Both the position numbers and the translations under genes were made by a program. A stretch of 64,000 nucleotides of DNA from DATAES01 sp963802415 (GTDB lineage Bacteria > Actinomycetota > Acidimicrobiia > Acidimicrobiales > JACDCH01): positions 992,001-1,056,000 of the forward strand of contig CAWDIH010000001.1 of the NCBI GenBank assembly GCA_963802415.1, given 5' to 3'. Positions 7,987 through 17,114 of the stretch are shown here, piece by piece (positions within the stretch are counted from its first letter, which is position 1; each line of letters opens with the position of its first letter). Under the pieces are notes generated by a model. The model had not been told where the DNA came from and made no database searches. It saw only the letters and a list, made by a program, of their open reading frames with translations.

Positions 7987-9360
7987 TTGGGCATCGTCGA
8001 CGTCGAATGTTGGGTGGAAACGGGCGCTATAGCGCCCGTTTCTCCCCGGAGTTGCGAGAAGTCGCTCCGCACCCGGTACGCCTCGCTCCTGGGCAGCGGT
8101 CGCGGGGGGGTCCCAGCGAGCAGGGCCCGGTACTGCTCGAGCGTGCGCTCGGCGGTGTGGCGCCAGCTCCAGTTGTCGATGACCCGTTGCCGTCCTCGCG
8201 CACCGACGGCGGTCCGCAACTCGGGCTCGTCAAGTGCGATCCGGATCTTGGCGGCGAGCGCTTCGCTGTCGCCGGGTGCGACGAGCAACGCCGTGTCGCC
8301 GTCGGCGCCGACGACTTCGGGGAGCGCGCCACCGGTGGTCGACACGAGCGGGACGCCGCACGACATCGCTTCGATGGCCGGGAGCGAGAAGCCCTCGTAG
8401 AGCGACGGAACGATCGCCAGCTCGGCTTCGGAGTACAGCTCGTAGATCCGTTCGTCGCTGACGCCCGTCACGAACGAGACGAGGTCCGTGAGCCCGAGCC
8501 GCTCGATGGTCTCGGCCGACCGGCCGCCCTCCTTGGGCCTGCCGATCACGACCAAGCTGACATCGCGTTCGGTGCGCAACTTGGCGACGGCCTCGAGCAG
8601 GTACCGCAGGCCCTTCATGGTCACGTCGGCCGATGCGGTGGTGACGAGCCGGCCCGGGACGCGTCTGATCCCCGGGATCGGGCGGAACAGGTCCGGGTCG
8701 ACGCCGACGGGGACGACGTGCATGCGGCGGGCGTCGACTCCGTGATCCTTCACGATGTCGTGGCGGCTCGACTCGGACACGGTGATCATGCGCTCGAGCC
8801 GGCGCGCCACCCGCGTCTGCATACGAGTGAACGCGTACCAGCGACGGAGCGTGACGCGCTGATACCTCGTGCGCGCGTGTGACAGCTCGAGCCGTCGGTC
8901 CACCGTGATGGGATGGTGAATCGTCCCCAGCAACGGGAGCTCGCGCTGGATCGGCAGGAGCCCGTAGCCCAGGCTCTGGTTGTCGTGAATGAGGTCGAAG
9001 TCGCGCTTGCGCTTGCGCAGGTGGTCCCATGCCGCGTAGCGAGAAGGCCAGCGGCTCCGGGAACGTCCCAGTCGAAAACGATGTGACTTCGACGAAGTCG
9101 GGCCAGTGCTTCAGCTCCCAGATGCCCGGCATCCGCATCGGGAAGTAGTCGTTGTAGATGTCCAGGCTCGGCAGCTCGATCAGCGGGACGCGCTCCTCGA
9201 GCAGTGGGAAGGGCTGGCCGCCGAGCACTTCGACGTGGTGGCCGAGATCGACCAGCGCCTTGGTCAGGTGCCTGGTGTAGACGCCCTGGCCACCGACGTG
9301 CGGCTTGCCCCTGTAGGCGAGGAACGCGATGCGCAAGGGGTGGTCCTCCGCCGGGTACAT
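7980..9360 (-). CDS. GT4-family glycosyltransferase, frameshifted
   Basis: Retaining GT-B glycosyltransferase read in two frames. The N-terminal part from ATG 9360 (MYPAEDHP, then LRIAFLAYRGKPHVGGQG) changes frame at about 9032; removing one G from GCGGCA restores SLRAWDHLRKRKRDF and then the GTIHHPITVDRR reading. The C-terminal domain has the sugar-nucleotide site EGFSLPAIE (E-x7-E) and GVPLVSTTGGALPEVV. Without the shift the gene would be about 459 residues, close to family norms. The last roughly 21 codons (GETGAIAPVSTQHSTSTMPKC) are encoded by a palindromic repeat. First of a three-gene minus-strand set. A +1 sequencing error is as likely as a true pseudogene. Confidence 0.85.
8005..8053. 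repeat. 49-bp palindromic element, family B, copy 1
   Basis: Begins GAATGTTGGGTGG, ends CTCCCCGGAGTT. The core from 8017 is a perfect 26-bp palindrome, GAAACGGGCGC-TATA-GCGCCCGTTTC when read through. The same end sequences and exactly the same length occur at 17115-17163 and 37708-37756. It lies inside the 3' end of the glycosyltransferase reading frame. Confidence 0.85.
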
Positions 9361-9394
9361 GGGCGGCAAGCCTTCATGGCCGTTGACCGTCCGG

Positions 9395-10174
9395 TCAAGT
9401 GCGCCTCACCGGGTCGCCCACGGCCACCGGGCCGGGGACCGCCACCGCGCCGTAGACCCCGAGGTTGTTGCTGTGGCGGTCCCGTACGGTCCTGACGATC
9501 GAAAGGTCCCTGACCAGGCCATGGGACGGCTGGGCCCGGCCCGGCATCGCGCAACGAGGCGTAGCCATGAAGACGTCGACGACGGCATCACCCAAGCGCA
9601 CCTGGGCGCCGATCCAGCCGTCCTCCACGAAACCGGTGCCCGAGGCGGTGTCGACCAGGGCCGTCGGCCGGAATCGGTGCACGTCCCACTGACCGCCGGG
9701 ATGGCGGTCGCTGATCTCCGCGAGGCTGGCGGTGGTCAGCAGGTGAACCGCGGCGAGATCAGCGAAGGAACCCGGCGGCGTGGCGAAGTCCCATGGCTCC
9801 GAGTCGTCGTCGGCTGGATCCATCGTGAGCTCGTACGGCGTCCCTGCCGCCGCATCGGCGTGGTCGAGACGCACGTCGCGGTCGAGCCAGGCCGACAACG
9901 CCTGGTCCGTGGCGGGGTCGCCTGAGCGCCACGCCGCGCCGTCCGGAAGGGTGACGGTGACGCCGCCGCTCTCACGCGCCGCGGACGCCTCGAGCAGGGC
10001 AGGCCATCGCTTCGCAGACAGCACCTTGCCGGTCGCGACGTCGACGATGCCCCATTGCCGGTCGCCTTCGACCCCGATCGCGCCCAGATCGATCCGGTCG
10101 ACGGCCGCGCCTTGTAGCGACTTGACCGGATAGCGCCACAACCCGGCGACGACGGCGTCGCCCGTTTCGTCCAT
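9395..10174 (-). CDS. MOSC domain protein
   Basis: Protein of 259 residues with an N-terminal MOSC_N beta-barrel (VAGLWRYPVKSLQGAAVDRIDL, then GVEGDRQWGIVDVATGKVLSAKRWPALLEA) and a C-terminal MOSC domain (FRPTALVDT, RLGDAVVDVFMATPRCAMPG, NNLGVYGAVAVPGPVAVGD). The Cys in TPRCAMP is at the conserved molybdenum/sulfur-relay position. MOSC proteins bind or reduce with molybdenum cofactor (for example mARC-like amidoxime reduction) or transfer sulfur; which applies here is unknown. I start at ATG 10174, sharing TGATG with the epimerase stop; ATG 10183 is three codons further upstream. Confidence 0.88.
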   Translation of the reverse strand: MDETGDAVVAGLWRYPVKSLQGAAVDRIDLGAIGVEGDRQWGIVDVATGKVLSAKRWPALLEASAARESGGVTVTLPDGAAWRSGDPATDQALSAWLDRDVRLDHADAAAGTPYELTMDPADDDSEPWDFATPPGSFADLAAVHLLTTASLAEISDRHPGGQWDVHRFRPTALVDTASGTGFVEDGWIGAQVRLGDAVVDVFMATPRCAMPGRAQPSHGLVRDLSIVRTVRDRHSNNLGVYGAVAVPGPVAVGDPVRRT

Positions 10175-10968
10175 CACTGCCATCGCCAGCTCGTCGTGGC
10201 CCGGAGCGGACGATCCGGCTCGACGACGAACGGGTCGTTGTTGAGCGCGTCGGGTGGACCTGTCTGCGGCTCGATGCAGATCGCTTCGTCGAGTTCGTCG
10301 AACACGACGAGATCCGGACAGTCCGTGTCGATCGTGACCATGACCGTGTCGCCCCAATGCAGCGCGACCGGCATCTCGAGCTCCGTGAAGCAGTCGTCCC
10401 ACGGTCCGGGCGGAGGCGGCCGCAACAGTTCGGGCACGGCGATTCCTTCCTCGTCGCGGCGGTACATCGCGCCGGCGTGCAGCTCGAGCTCGCCCTCGGC
10501 GCCGTTCGGCAACGTGCGACGCCACCACGGATGCCACCCGCACGAAGCCGGCATCGCGTCGTCGCGGGCATGGACGGACAGCTCGAGCTCCAGGCGATCC
10601 TCGTGCAGGACGAGCCGTTGTTCGACCCAGCCTGCGAACGGCCAGTGTGGACCGAGGTCGCAGGACATGTGGACCCGGTGTTTGCCCGCGCCCTCGACCG
10701 CCCACGGCCGGTCGCGCACCGTGCCGTGGATGGCGTGGTCGCCCGCGTTTTGGGCAAGCTCGTGCTCGCGGCCGCTGAACGTGAACCGGCCGTGGCGGGT
10801 CCGGCCTGCCCACGGGGCCATCGCGAACGAACCGAAACGGCCCTCGCCGCTGTGGTCGTCGGCTCGTGTGAGCAGGAGATCGACATCGCCGACCTGCAAT
10901 CGATCAAGCCGGCCGCCGCCCTCGGGATCGACCGCGACGGTCGCCTTTCCGGCCTTGAGCTCGACCAC
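10174..10968 (-). CDS. Aldose 1-epimerase family protein
   Basis: Galactose-mutarotase-like beta-sandwich, 264 residues, GTG start at 10968. The substrate-binding HAIHGTVRDRPWAV (about residues 78-91) carries the catalytic-histidine type motif, CGWHPWW the second His and AICIEPQTGPPDALN the catalytic Glu position. It equilibrates alpha and beta anomers of hexoses or a related sugar derivative in the cytoplasm. Coupled through TGATG to the MOSC gene and divergent from dtd across 34 bases. Confidence 0.88.
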   Translation of the reverse strand: MVELKAGKATVAVDPEGGGRLDRLQVGDVDLLLTRADDHSGEGRFGSFAMAPWAGRTRHGRFTFSGREHELAQNAGDHAIHGTVRDRPWAVEGAGKHRVHMSCDLGPHWPFAGWVEQRLVLHEDRLELELSVHARDDAMPASCGWHPWWRRTLPNGAEGELELHAGAMYRRDEEGIAVPELLRPPPPGPWDDCFTELEMPVALHWGDTVMVTIDTDCPDLVVFDELDEAICIEPQTGPPDALNNDPFVVEPDRPLRATTSWRWQ

Positions 10969-11002
10969 CCCCCGACCCTACGACCCATAAGCTGCGCGAC
11001 CC

Positions 11003-11440
11003 GTGCGCGCTGTGGTGCAGCGGGTGAGCGAAGCCCGAGTTGCGGTCGGCGACGAGGTCATCGGCGCGATCGGCCCGGGATTGTGCGTCCTCGTCGGCGT
11101 CACACACCACGACGATGAACGCAGCGCCGTCGCCCTCGCCGGCAAGGTGTGGAACCTGCGGGTCATGGACGACGACGACGGTGTGATGAACCGCTCAGTC
11201 GCCGACACCACTGGCGAGCTCCTCGTCGTCAGTCAGTTCACGCTGTATGGCGACACGTCACGAGGCCGGCGACCCTCGTGGATCGCCGCCGCTCGGCCCG
11301 AGCAGGCCGAGCCGCTCGTCGACGTCGTGGTTGCTCGTCTGCGCGACCTCGGCGCCCACGTCGCGACCGGACGCTTCCGCGCCGAGATGCAGGTCGCGCT
11401 CGTCAACGACGGCCCGGTCACGATCCTCCTCGAGACGTGA
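11003..11440 (+). CDS. dtd: D-aminoacyl-tRNA deacylase
   Basis: Hydrolyses D-aminoacyl-tRNA (and glycyl-tRNA-Ala) as a translation quality-control step. It is 145 residues, the standard length, from a GTG start (MRAVVQRVSEARV). Both active-site motifs are intact: SQFTLYGDTSRGRRPSW near residue 78 and the Gly-cisPro motif NDGPVT near residue 138. It stands alone between the divergent epimerase gene and the convergent lnt reading frame, whose open frame runs about 180 bases into it on the other strand. Confidence 0.96.
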   Translation: MRAVVQRVSEARVAVGDEVIGAIGPGLCVLVGVTHHDDERSAVALAGKVWNLRVMDDDDGVMNRSVADTTGELLVVSQFTLYGDTSRGRRPSWIAAARPEQAEPLVDVVVARLRDLGAHVATGRFRAEMQVALVNDGPVTILLET

Positions 11441-12873
11441 CGAGCGCGTTTGCACGACCCAACCGACCGCCACGAGGCCGAACGCGAGGATCAGCGCCGG
11501 CCAATCGCCGACGCGTGTCGCGATGGTCTGGCCGGTCCGCCGATGGATGGTCCCCTCGAGGACGCGACGCTCGCTGATTCCGGTGCGCTGCTCGACCGTG
11601 CCACCGGGATCGATGATCGCGGTGAACCCCGTCGGTGCCGCTTGCAACACCCAACGCCCTTCGGCGATCGCCGCCAGCCGTGACGCCGCCACTTGTTGTG
11701 TCTGCACGATCGAGCCGTGGAAAGACGCTCCGTTGGTCGGGTTCAGCAGGACCTCGCCGCCGGCTCTGATGGCCGCGCGGGTTCGGTCGGGAAAGAAGAC
11801 CTCCCACGACTCCGACACGCCGAATGTTCCCGCCGGCGTCCGCAGGATCGCTGGCCCGGTGCCGACCAGCGCGTCCCGCTCGATCAGCGAACCACCGGCG
11901 AACGGCTCGAGCAGTCCGCGCAACGGCACGTACTCGCCGAACGGCACCCGCCGGACCTTCTCGTAGCGATCGACGAAGTTGCCTTCGGGATCGATCGCGA
12001 CCTGCGAGTTGTGGAACCTGTTGCCGTCGCCCTCGACCACGCCGACGATCAGGTTCGTGTGCAGCTCGCGCGCAATGTCGGACAGGAGCTGACCTTGGCT
12101 GCTGTTCGTGATCCGGCCCTCGATGTTGACGACATCCTCAGGCCACAGCACCATGTCGACCGGTTGGTGCACGGCCTCGGTCGCGGCCACGTGGCGGTCG
12201 AACACGATGGACGGATCGGTCTCGAAGAACCTCGTGCCCTGCGGCCCGCCGCCCTGCACCGAGCGCGACGCGCAGCGACCCGATGTCGTGGCCGGTCGGC
12301 GCTGCCGCACCCCACACGACCACGCCGGCGACGATCACGCCCGTGATGGCTGCGAATCGCCAGTGGCAGCGCGAATGCGGCGGCGAGCGCGACGCCGACC
12401 ACCACGATGACGAGGTCGAGCACCAACGTGCCACCGATGCGAACGACGTCCACGAGCGGGCCGTCGATCTGTCCCATCGCCAGCCGGGAGACGGGAACGC
12501 CCCCGAACGGCCACCGACCTCGGAAGGCTTCCGCCAGCATCCACGCCCCGGGCAGCGCGATCCAGCGACCGGGTGCATTCGGAGGACACGCCATGCACAC
12601 GAGCGCGAACACGCCTGCGTAGTACGCGGCCGCGATCACATAGCCGGGCGTCGTGAATGTGATCAGCCAGATGAGCGTCGGGAACAGCAGCGCCGCCGCG
12701 ACCAGCCACCCGCGGCGGAACCGCGACCAGACCGGCTGGCCGGCGATGAGGCGATCGAGCATCACCAAACCCACGAACGCCAACGGCCACCATCCCCACG
12801 GCGGCAGCGAAGCCGCGAGGAGCAAGCCCGCACCAACTGAGAGGAGGAACGTTCGGACCGAGGCTCGCCTCAT
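11258..12873 (-). CDS. lnt: Apolipoprotein N-acyltransferase, frameshifted twice
   Basis: Integral membrane enzyme that N-acylates lipoproteins. The N-terminal half (from ATG 12873, MRRASVRTFLLSVGAG) has at least five membrane segments; the C-terminal half is the nitrilase-like domain. Reading changes frame at about 12360 (CTGGCG to CTGCG restores RFAAITGVIVAGVV) and at about 12259 (CTCGGTG to CTCGTG restores RVALVQGGGPQGTRFFETD). The catalytic Glu (MVLWPEDV) and Lys (RYEKVRRVPFGEYVP) are present, but the nucleophile position reads GVSESWEVFFP, Ser instead of Cys (codon 11807-11809). The last membrane helix ends near 11455; the frame stays open to 11258, so the true stop is uncertain. Last gene of the hem operon, coupled by TGATG to hemY. 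Confidence 0.85.
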
Positions 12874-14192
12874 CACGCGCCGGCGCGCTCCACCAGCTCG
12901 ACTGCCGCCTCGCGACCTTGCCGGATGCACGCAGGCACGCCGAGCCCCCGGAAGGCCGCGCCGGTCACGAGGATGTTCGGTGCCTCCTCGGCCAGCCGGC
13001 GTTCGACGCGTTCGACCAGGTCGAGATGGCCGGGCTCGTACTGCGGGAACGATCGCATCCAACGATTGACGCGCACCTCACGGGGTGTGCCCCGGATGTC
13101 GCTGGTCTCGGCCAACTCCTCCAGTAGGCGAGCTACGAGCACATGGTCGTCGACCTCGGCGAAGCGCTCGTCGCCGAGCCGCCCGGTCGACACGCGCACG
13201 ATCGCGTGCTTGCCGTCGTCGAGGTGCGCCCACTTGCTCGACGTCCACGAGCATGCGCTCATCAGAAGTCCAGTCGAGCGCGGGACGAGATAGCCGCTGC
13301 CGTCGAGTTGACGATGTACCGAGGAACGATCGAACGCCATGGTGACCAGTGCCACCGACGCGTACTCGATCCGGTCGAGGTCGCTGGCTGCCACGGGCGC
13401 GACGCCGCGCAGGGACTCGGACGCATCGTGGGCGGGCAGTGCCACGATGAAACCGTCGGCATCTGCGTGCTCGATGTGGATGAAGGACTCGAGGCACAAC
13501 TCGACATGGTGCGATCGCAGCCATTCGGCAAGCGCGTCGACCAATGCCCTCATCCCGCCGACCGGCGCGTAGAACACCGGTCCGTCCACGGGCGGCGGCG
13601 CGGCCCGCAGGCCCGTCACGAGGTCGCGGTCGCGCTCTGCCGCGGCTGCGAGTTGCGATGCCGCGGCGCGCACACTGAGCCGGTCGCCGTCGCCTGCGTT
13701 GATGCCGCCGAGCAAAGGGTCGACCAAACGCTCGAAGACCGCATCTCCGAGTTGAGGCCGCACGAGCGCGCCGACCGAGATGTCCTCGTCCGTGGGGAGT
13801 GGTCGCGCCGCCGGATGGACTTCCAACGTCTCGGTGACGATGCCGGATGCCCGGACCGCCTCGAGGTCGGTTGGCACGCCCAGCACCAGCCCGCTCGGCA
13901 GCGACCGGAGCAGGCCGTCCCACCACACGTACGCCGAGGACGCCGCAGGCGACACGAGGGCGGTGTCGATGCCGAGCTCGCGGCACAGGTCGAGACCCCA
14001 CGGCACACGGGCGAGAAACGCATCTGCGCCCGCGTCGACCGGCCGGCCGGCGAACGTCGACGTCGCGATCTTGCCGCCCAGCCGATCGGACGCCTCGTGG
14101 ACCGAGATGGACGCGTCGGGCAGCCGGCGCCGCAGCTCGTACGCGGCAGCAAGGCCGGCGATGCCTCCGCCGACGACGGCGACTCGTTTCAT
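12873..14192 (-). CDS. hemY: Protoporphyrinogen/coproporphyrinogen III oxidase (HemY/CgoX)
   Basis: FAD enzyme of the penultimate haem steps, oxidising copro- or protoporphyrinogen to the porphyrin. The 439-residue protein begins with the dinucleotide motif VAVVGGGIAGLAAAYELRRR, followed by DRLGGKIATSTFAGRPVDAGADAFLAR; it ends with ILVTGAAFRGLGVPACIRQGREAAVEL, the C-terminal FAD-contact motif. Start ATG 14192 overlaps the hemH stop (ATGA) and its stop shares TGATG with lnt. The gene order hemE-hemH-hemY is that of the Bacillus hemEHY operon, so the coproporphyrin-dependent route is likely. Confidence 0.94.
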   Translation of the reverse strand: MKRVAVVGGGIAGLAAAYELRRRLPDASISVHEASDRLGGKIATSTFAGRPVDAGADAFLARVPWGLDLCRELGIDTALVSPAASSAYVWWDGLLRSLPSGLVLGVPTDLEAVRASGIVTETLEVHPAARPLPTDEDISVGALVRPQLGDAVFERLVDPLLGGINAGDGDRLSVRAAASQLAAAAERDRDLVTGLRAAPPPVDGPVFYAPVGGMRALVDALAEWLRSHHVELCLESFIHIEHADADGFIVALPAHDASESLRGVAPVAASDLDRIEYASVALVTMAFDRSSVHRQLDGSGYLVPRSTGLLMSACSWTSSKWAHLDDGKHAIVRVSTGRLGDERFAEVDDHVLVARLLEELAETSDIRGTPREVRVNRWMRSFPQYEPGHLDLVERVERRLAEEAPNILVTGAAFRGLGVPACIRQGREAAVELVERAGA

Positions 14193-15061
14193 GCCGCAAA
14201 CGCTCGCACTTCGGCGGCCAGCGCGGCGAGCACCTCGGCGTCGTCGTTGAGCATTGCGGTTCGGCCGAAGCTCAACCCCAGTTCGTCCGCCCGTCTGCGG
14301 GCGACGACGTCGAGGTCGTAGAGCACCTCGAGATGATCCGCGGTGAACCCTTGCGGACACACCACTACGCCGTCGACGCTCCCTTTCGAAGCCAGCGTCT
14401 CGAGCACCTCGCCGATGTCGGGGCCCCGCCACGGCTCCGGCGTCCTCGCCGCAGACTGCCAGCCCATCGACCATTCGTCGTCGGCGAGTCCGGCCAGCGC
14501 AGCGATGCCTTCGGCGGATGCGCGGAGCTCGTCGGCGTACATGTCGCCTTCGAGCACGCGCTCGGGCAGCGAGTCCGCGGTGAAGACGAGATGCGTCCGC
14601 GACGGCATCGACGCCAGCGCGGCCCGGACCGCACGTGCCTGGAACGCGCGCCACGATGGAAGGTCGTGCCACGATCGAATGGCCTTCGCATGCGAGCCGA
14701 GCCGTTCGACGTACTCCCCGATCGAGCCGCGGCTGTCGTGCGGCGCGAGCACGACGCCGACGATTTCGGTCACGTCCTTGCTCTCGAGCTCGACGATTGC
14801 ATCCTCGATGTACGGCGGCGCGTGCTTGTAACCGAGCGCGACCTCGAAGTCGTCGCCCAGCGCCGCCGCGATGCGATCGCGCTGTGCTTCGGTGATGCGC
14901 CGCAGCGGTGACACGCCGCCGATGGTGTCGTAACGGGCACGGAGCTCCGCGAGCTGCTCGTCGGTCGGTGGCCGGCCGCGCCGAACATGCGTGTAGTAGG
15001 CGGCGAGGTTCTCGGCCGATGCGGGCGTGCCGTACGCCATCACCAACACGCCGATGCTCAC
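14189..15061 (-). CDS. hemH: Ferrochelatase (coproporphyrin type)
   Basis: Inserts ferrous iron into the porphyrin. 290 residues from the GTG at 15061 (VSIGVLVMAYGTPAS), which overlaps the hemE stop (GTGA). Family motifs are LVMAYGTP, GGVSPLRRIT, ALGYKHAPPYIEDA and the metal-site CPQGFTADHLEVLYDLD with its conserved Glu. The position of the catalytic His, normally in a TAHSLP-like motif, reads FTADSLPERV, an Asp (codon 14573-14575). Either this is a real variant or a G/C base error. Second gene of the haem operon. Confidence 0.93.
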   Translation of the reverse strand: MSIGVLVMAYGTPASAENLAAYYTHVRRGRPPTDEQLAELRARYDTIGGVSPLRRITEAQRDRIAAALGDDFEVALGYKHAPPYIEDAIVELESKDVTEIVGVVLAPHDSRGSIGEYVERLGSHAKAIRSWHDLPSWRAFQARAVRAALASMPSRTHLVFTADSLPERVLEGDMYADELRASAEGIAALAGLADDEWSMGWQSAARTPEPWRGPDIGEVLETLASKGSVDGVVVCPQGFTADHLEVLYDLDVVARRRADELGLSFGRTAMLNDDAEVLAALAAEVRAFAA

Positions 15062-16093
15062 GTCTCGCGCACGATCCCTTCGCGGTGTACGAGATCGACG
15101 ACCCGCTCGAGGATCGACGGGTCGGTGTCGGGCAAGACGCCGTGACCGAGGTTGAAGATGTGGCCCGGATGGCCGTCGTTGTCTGCTAGGACGGCGCGCA
15201 CCTCGTCGGCGACGACGTCCCACGCTGCGAGGCACACCGCGGGATCGAGGTTCCCTTGCAGCGCGCGGCCACGGCCGGTGCACGTCCACGCGACCGACAA
15301 CGGGGTTCGCCAGTCGACGCCTACGACATCGGCGCCCGCGCGGGCGAACAACGCGAGCAGATCACCGGTGTCGACACCGAAGTGGATGCGCGGGACGTCG
15401 AGGTCCGCGAGCGCGGCGAAGACCTTCGACGACGCGGGCAGCACGAACCGCTCGTAGTGCTGCGGGCTCAGCGCACCGGCCCAACTGTCGAACAACTGGA
15501 CGGCGCGTGCGCCGTGCTCCACCTGCGATCGCAACGATGCGATCGAGAGGTCGGCGAGGCGGTCGAGGAGCGCGTCCACAGCGCGCGGTATCGGCATGCA
15601 TGAGTCCTTTCGTCTTGATGTAGGTGCGCGATGGTCCTCCCTCGACGAGATACGAGGCGACCGTGAACGGCGCGCCGGCGAAGCCGATCAGAGGGACGTC
15701 GTCCGGCAGCTCCGCGCTCACCTTCGCAGCGGTTTCGAGGACGTACCGCGTGTCGCATTCCGCGTCGAGGGGACGCAAGCGATCGAGATCGGCGCGCGAT
15801 CGGAACGGTTCCGCCACGACCGGTCCCGTCCCCGGCGCGACGTCGACACCGAAGCCGATGGCGGCCACCGGCACGACGATGTCCGAGTAGAGGATGGCGG
15901 CATCGACGCCGTAGCGGCGGACGGGCTGCAACGTCAGCTCTGCCGCCAGCTCGGGCCGACGAATGGCGTCGAGGATGCTGCCGTCGCCTCGAAGCGCGCG
16001 GTACTCGGGCAACGACCGGCCCGCCTGCCGCATGAACCACACGGGCACACGGTCGTGCGGCTCGGCGCGACAGGCGGCGAGGAAGTTGTTCAA
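15058..16093 (-). CDS. hemE: Uroporphyrinogen decarboxylase, frameshifted
   Basis: Decarboxylates uroporphyrinogen III to coproporphyrinogen III. Starts at a TTG at 16093 (NNFLAACRAEP) overlapping the patatin stop (TTGA). The signature RVPVWFMRQAGRSLPEYR lies at residues about 14-31, GFAGAPFTVASYLVEGGPS near 140. At about 15587 the frame shifts: dropping one G from CGCGG (complement strand) joins HADT to RAVDALLDRLADLS, followed by VQLFDSWAGALSP, HFGVDTGDLL and the C-terminal GHGVLPDTDP. Without the shift it is about 345 residues, normal for HemE. An essential gene is unlikely to be dead, which favours a sequence error. Confidence 0.92.
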
Positions 16094-17052
16094 GCGGCGA
16101 GACAGGCGACGAGGTCCGCCGCCGCCGGGTGGGTCAACCGCTGGATGGTGGTGAGACGCGCCTGCTCGGCCACGGCCGCTCGCCGCGCAGGGTTCATGGC
16201 GTTGTTGCCCATCACCTCGAGATCCTCGGCGGTGGGCTCGAGCACCAGCACAGGCGTGCCGCTGGCTCGAATGTTACGGATCTCGCGCTCGAGCACCCAT
16301 GCCGCGAGCGCGCGGCTACCGATGTTCGGCGTGGGCCGCAGCGCGGTCCACGGCGCGGACATGGGCGACACGACGACGACGAGATCGAGGCCGAGACCGG
16401 ACACGACGTCCGCATTGGTCGGGGAGTGCGCGCCGCCGTCGACGTAGGTCTCACCACCGATCTCGACCGGCTGCAGATAGCCGGGGATGGCCGACGATGC
16501 CTCGACGGCGCTGCCGACATCAGTTGCGTCGACCTCGTCGCGGCCGAACACCACACGAGCGCCGTCGCGCAGCCGGAGCGCGCAGATCCACAGCGGACGT
16601 TCGGGCCACTTGCCGTCCATCATCTGTCGGATGCGGTCCCCGATCGGCGCGGTGGCGACGTTGCCCGCGGGCAAGAGCCCGGCGAGCGCAGCGAAGGGAC
16701 GCGCGCTCCACGGCGGGAGCAACGCGGTCGCCGCGAGCTGCGGCGACGCCGGCAGCGGCAAGCCGCGCGGGAACGGGGGACGCGTCGGCAGCTCGAGCAC
16801 CGGCGTGAGATGACCGACCAGCCGCTGACCTTCAGACGACAACGGCGCGTTCGTTGAACGCGCGTGCTGGTCCCGTCCGGACAGGCCGGCGCGCAACGCC
16901 GCCGCCGCGATCGAACCGGCAGACGTGCCGACGATCACGTCGGCTTCCCGTGCGTCCCATCCCGCGGTCTCGGACAGCGCGGCGAGCGCGCCTGCGTGGT
17001 ACGCGCCGCCGACGACGCCACCCGCGCCGAGGACGAGCCCGACCGATGCCAC
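16090..17052 (-). CDS. Patatin-like phospholipase (RssA family)
   Basis: Ser-Asp dyad lipid hydrolase of 320 residues. The oxyanion Gly-rich loop is LVLGAGGVVGGAYHAGAL (residues about 6-23), the nucleophile elbow is VGTSAGS (Ser near residue 45) and the catalytic Asp is in YVDGGAHSPTNAD. No signal peptide, so probably cytoplasmic or membrane-peripheral. It overlaps the TTG of hemE by 3 bases and appears to be the first gene of the patatin-hemE-hemH-hemY-lnt operon; a functional link to haem synthesis is not obvious. Confidence 0.9.
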   Translation of the reverse strand: MASVGLVLGAGGVVGGAYHAGALAALSETAGWDAREADVIVGTSAGSIAAAALRAGLSGRDQHARSTNAPLSSEGQRLVGHLTPVLELPTRPPFPRGLPLPASPQLAATALLPPWSARPFAALAGLLPAGNVATAPIGDRIRQMMDGKWPERPLWICALRLRDGARVVFGRDEVDATDVGSAVEASSAIPGYLQPVEIGGETYVDGGAHSPTNADVVSGLGLDLVVVVSPMSAPWTALRPTPNIGSRALAAWVLEREIRNIRASGTPVLVLEPTAEDLEVMGNNAMNPARRAAVAEQARLTTIQRLTHPAAADLVACLAA

Positions 17053-17114
17053 CCCGCCATGCTCGCGGGCGGGCGCGCCGACAGCGAAATCGAGCGCCGA
17101 CCGCTCTCGAGACC

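Noticed and set aside
8005..8053. Integron attC site
   Set aside because: The GTTGGGT next to the 49-bp element fits GTTRRRY, but the palindrome lies on the wrong side of it, copy 3 breaks the motif, and there is no integrase or cassette array.
12049..13062. Two separate membrane and nitrilase genes instead of lnt
   Set aside because: The membrane half and nitrilase half join in normal Lnt order with a short third-frame segment between them; two +1 shifts give one continuous protein.
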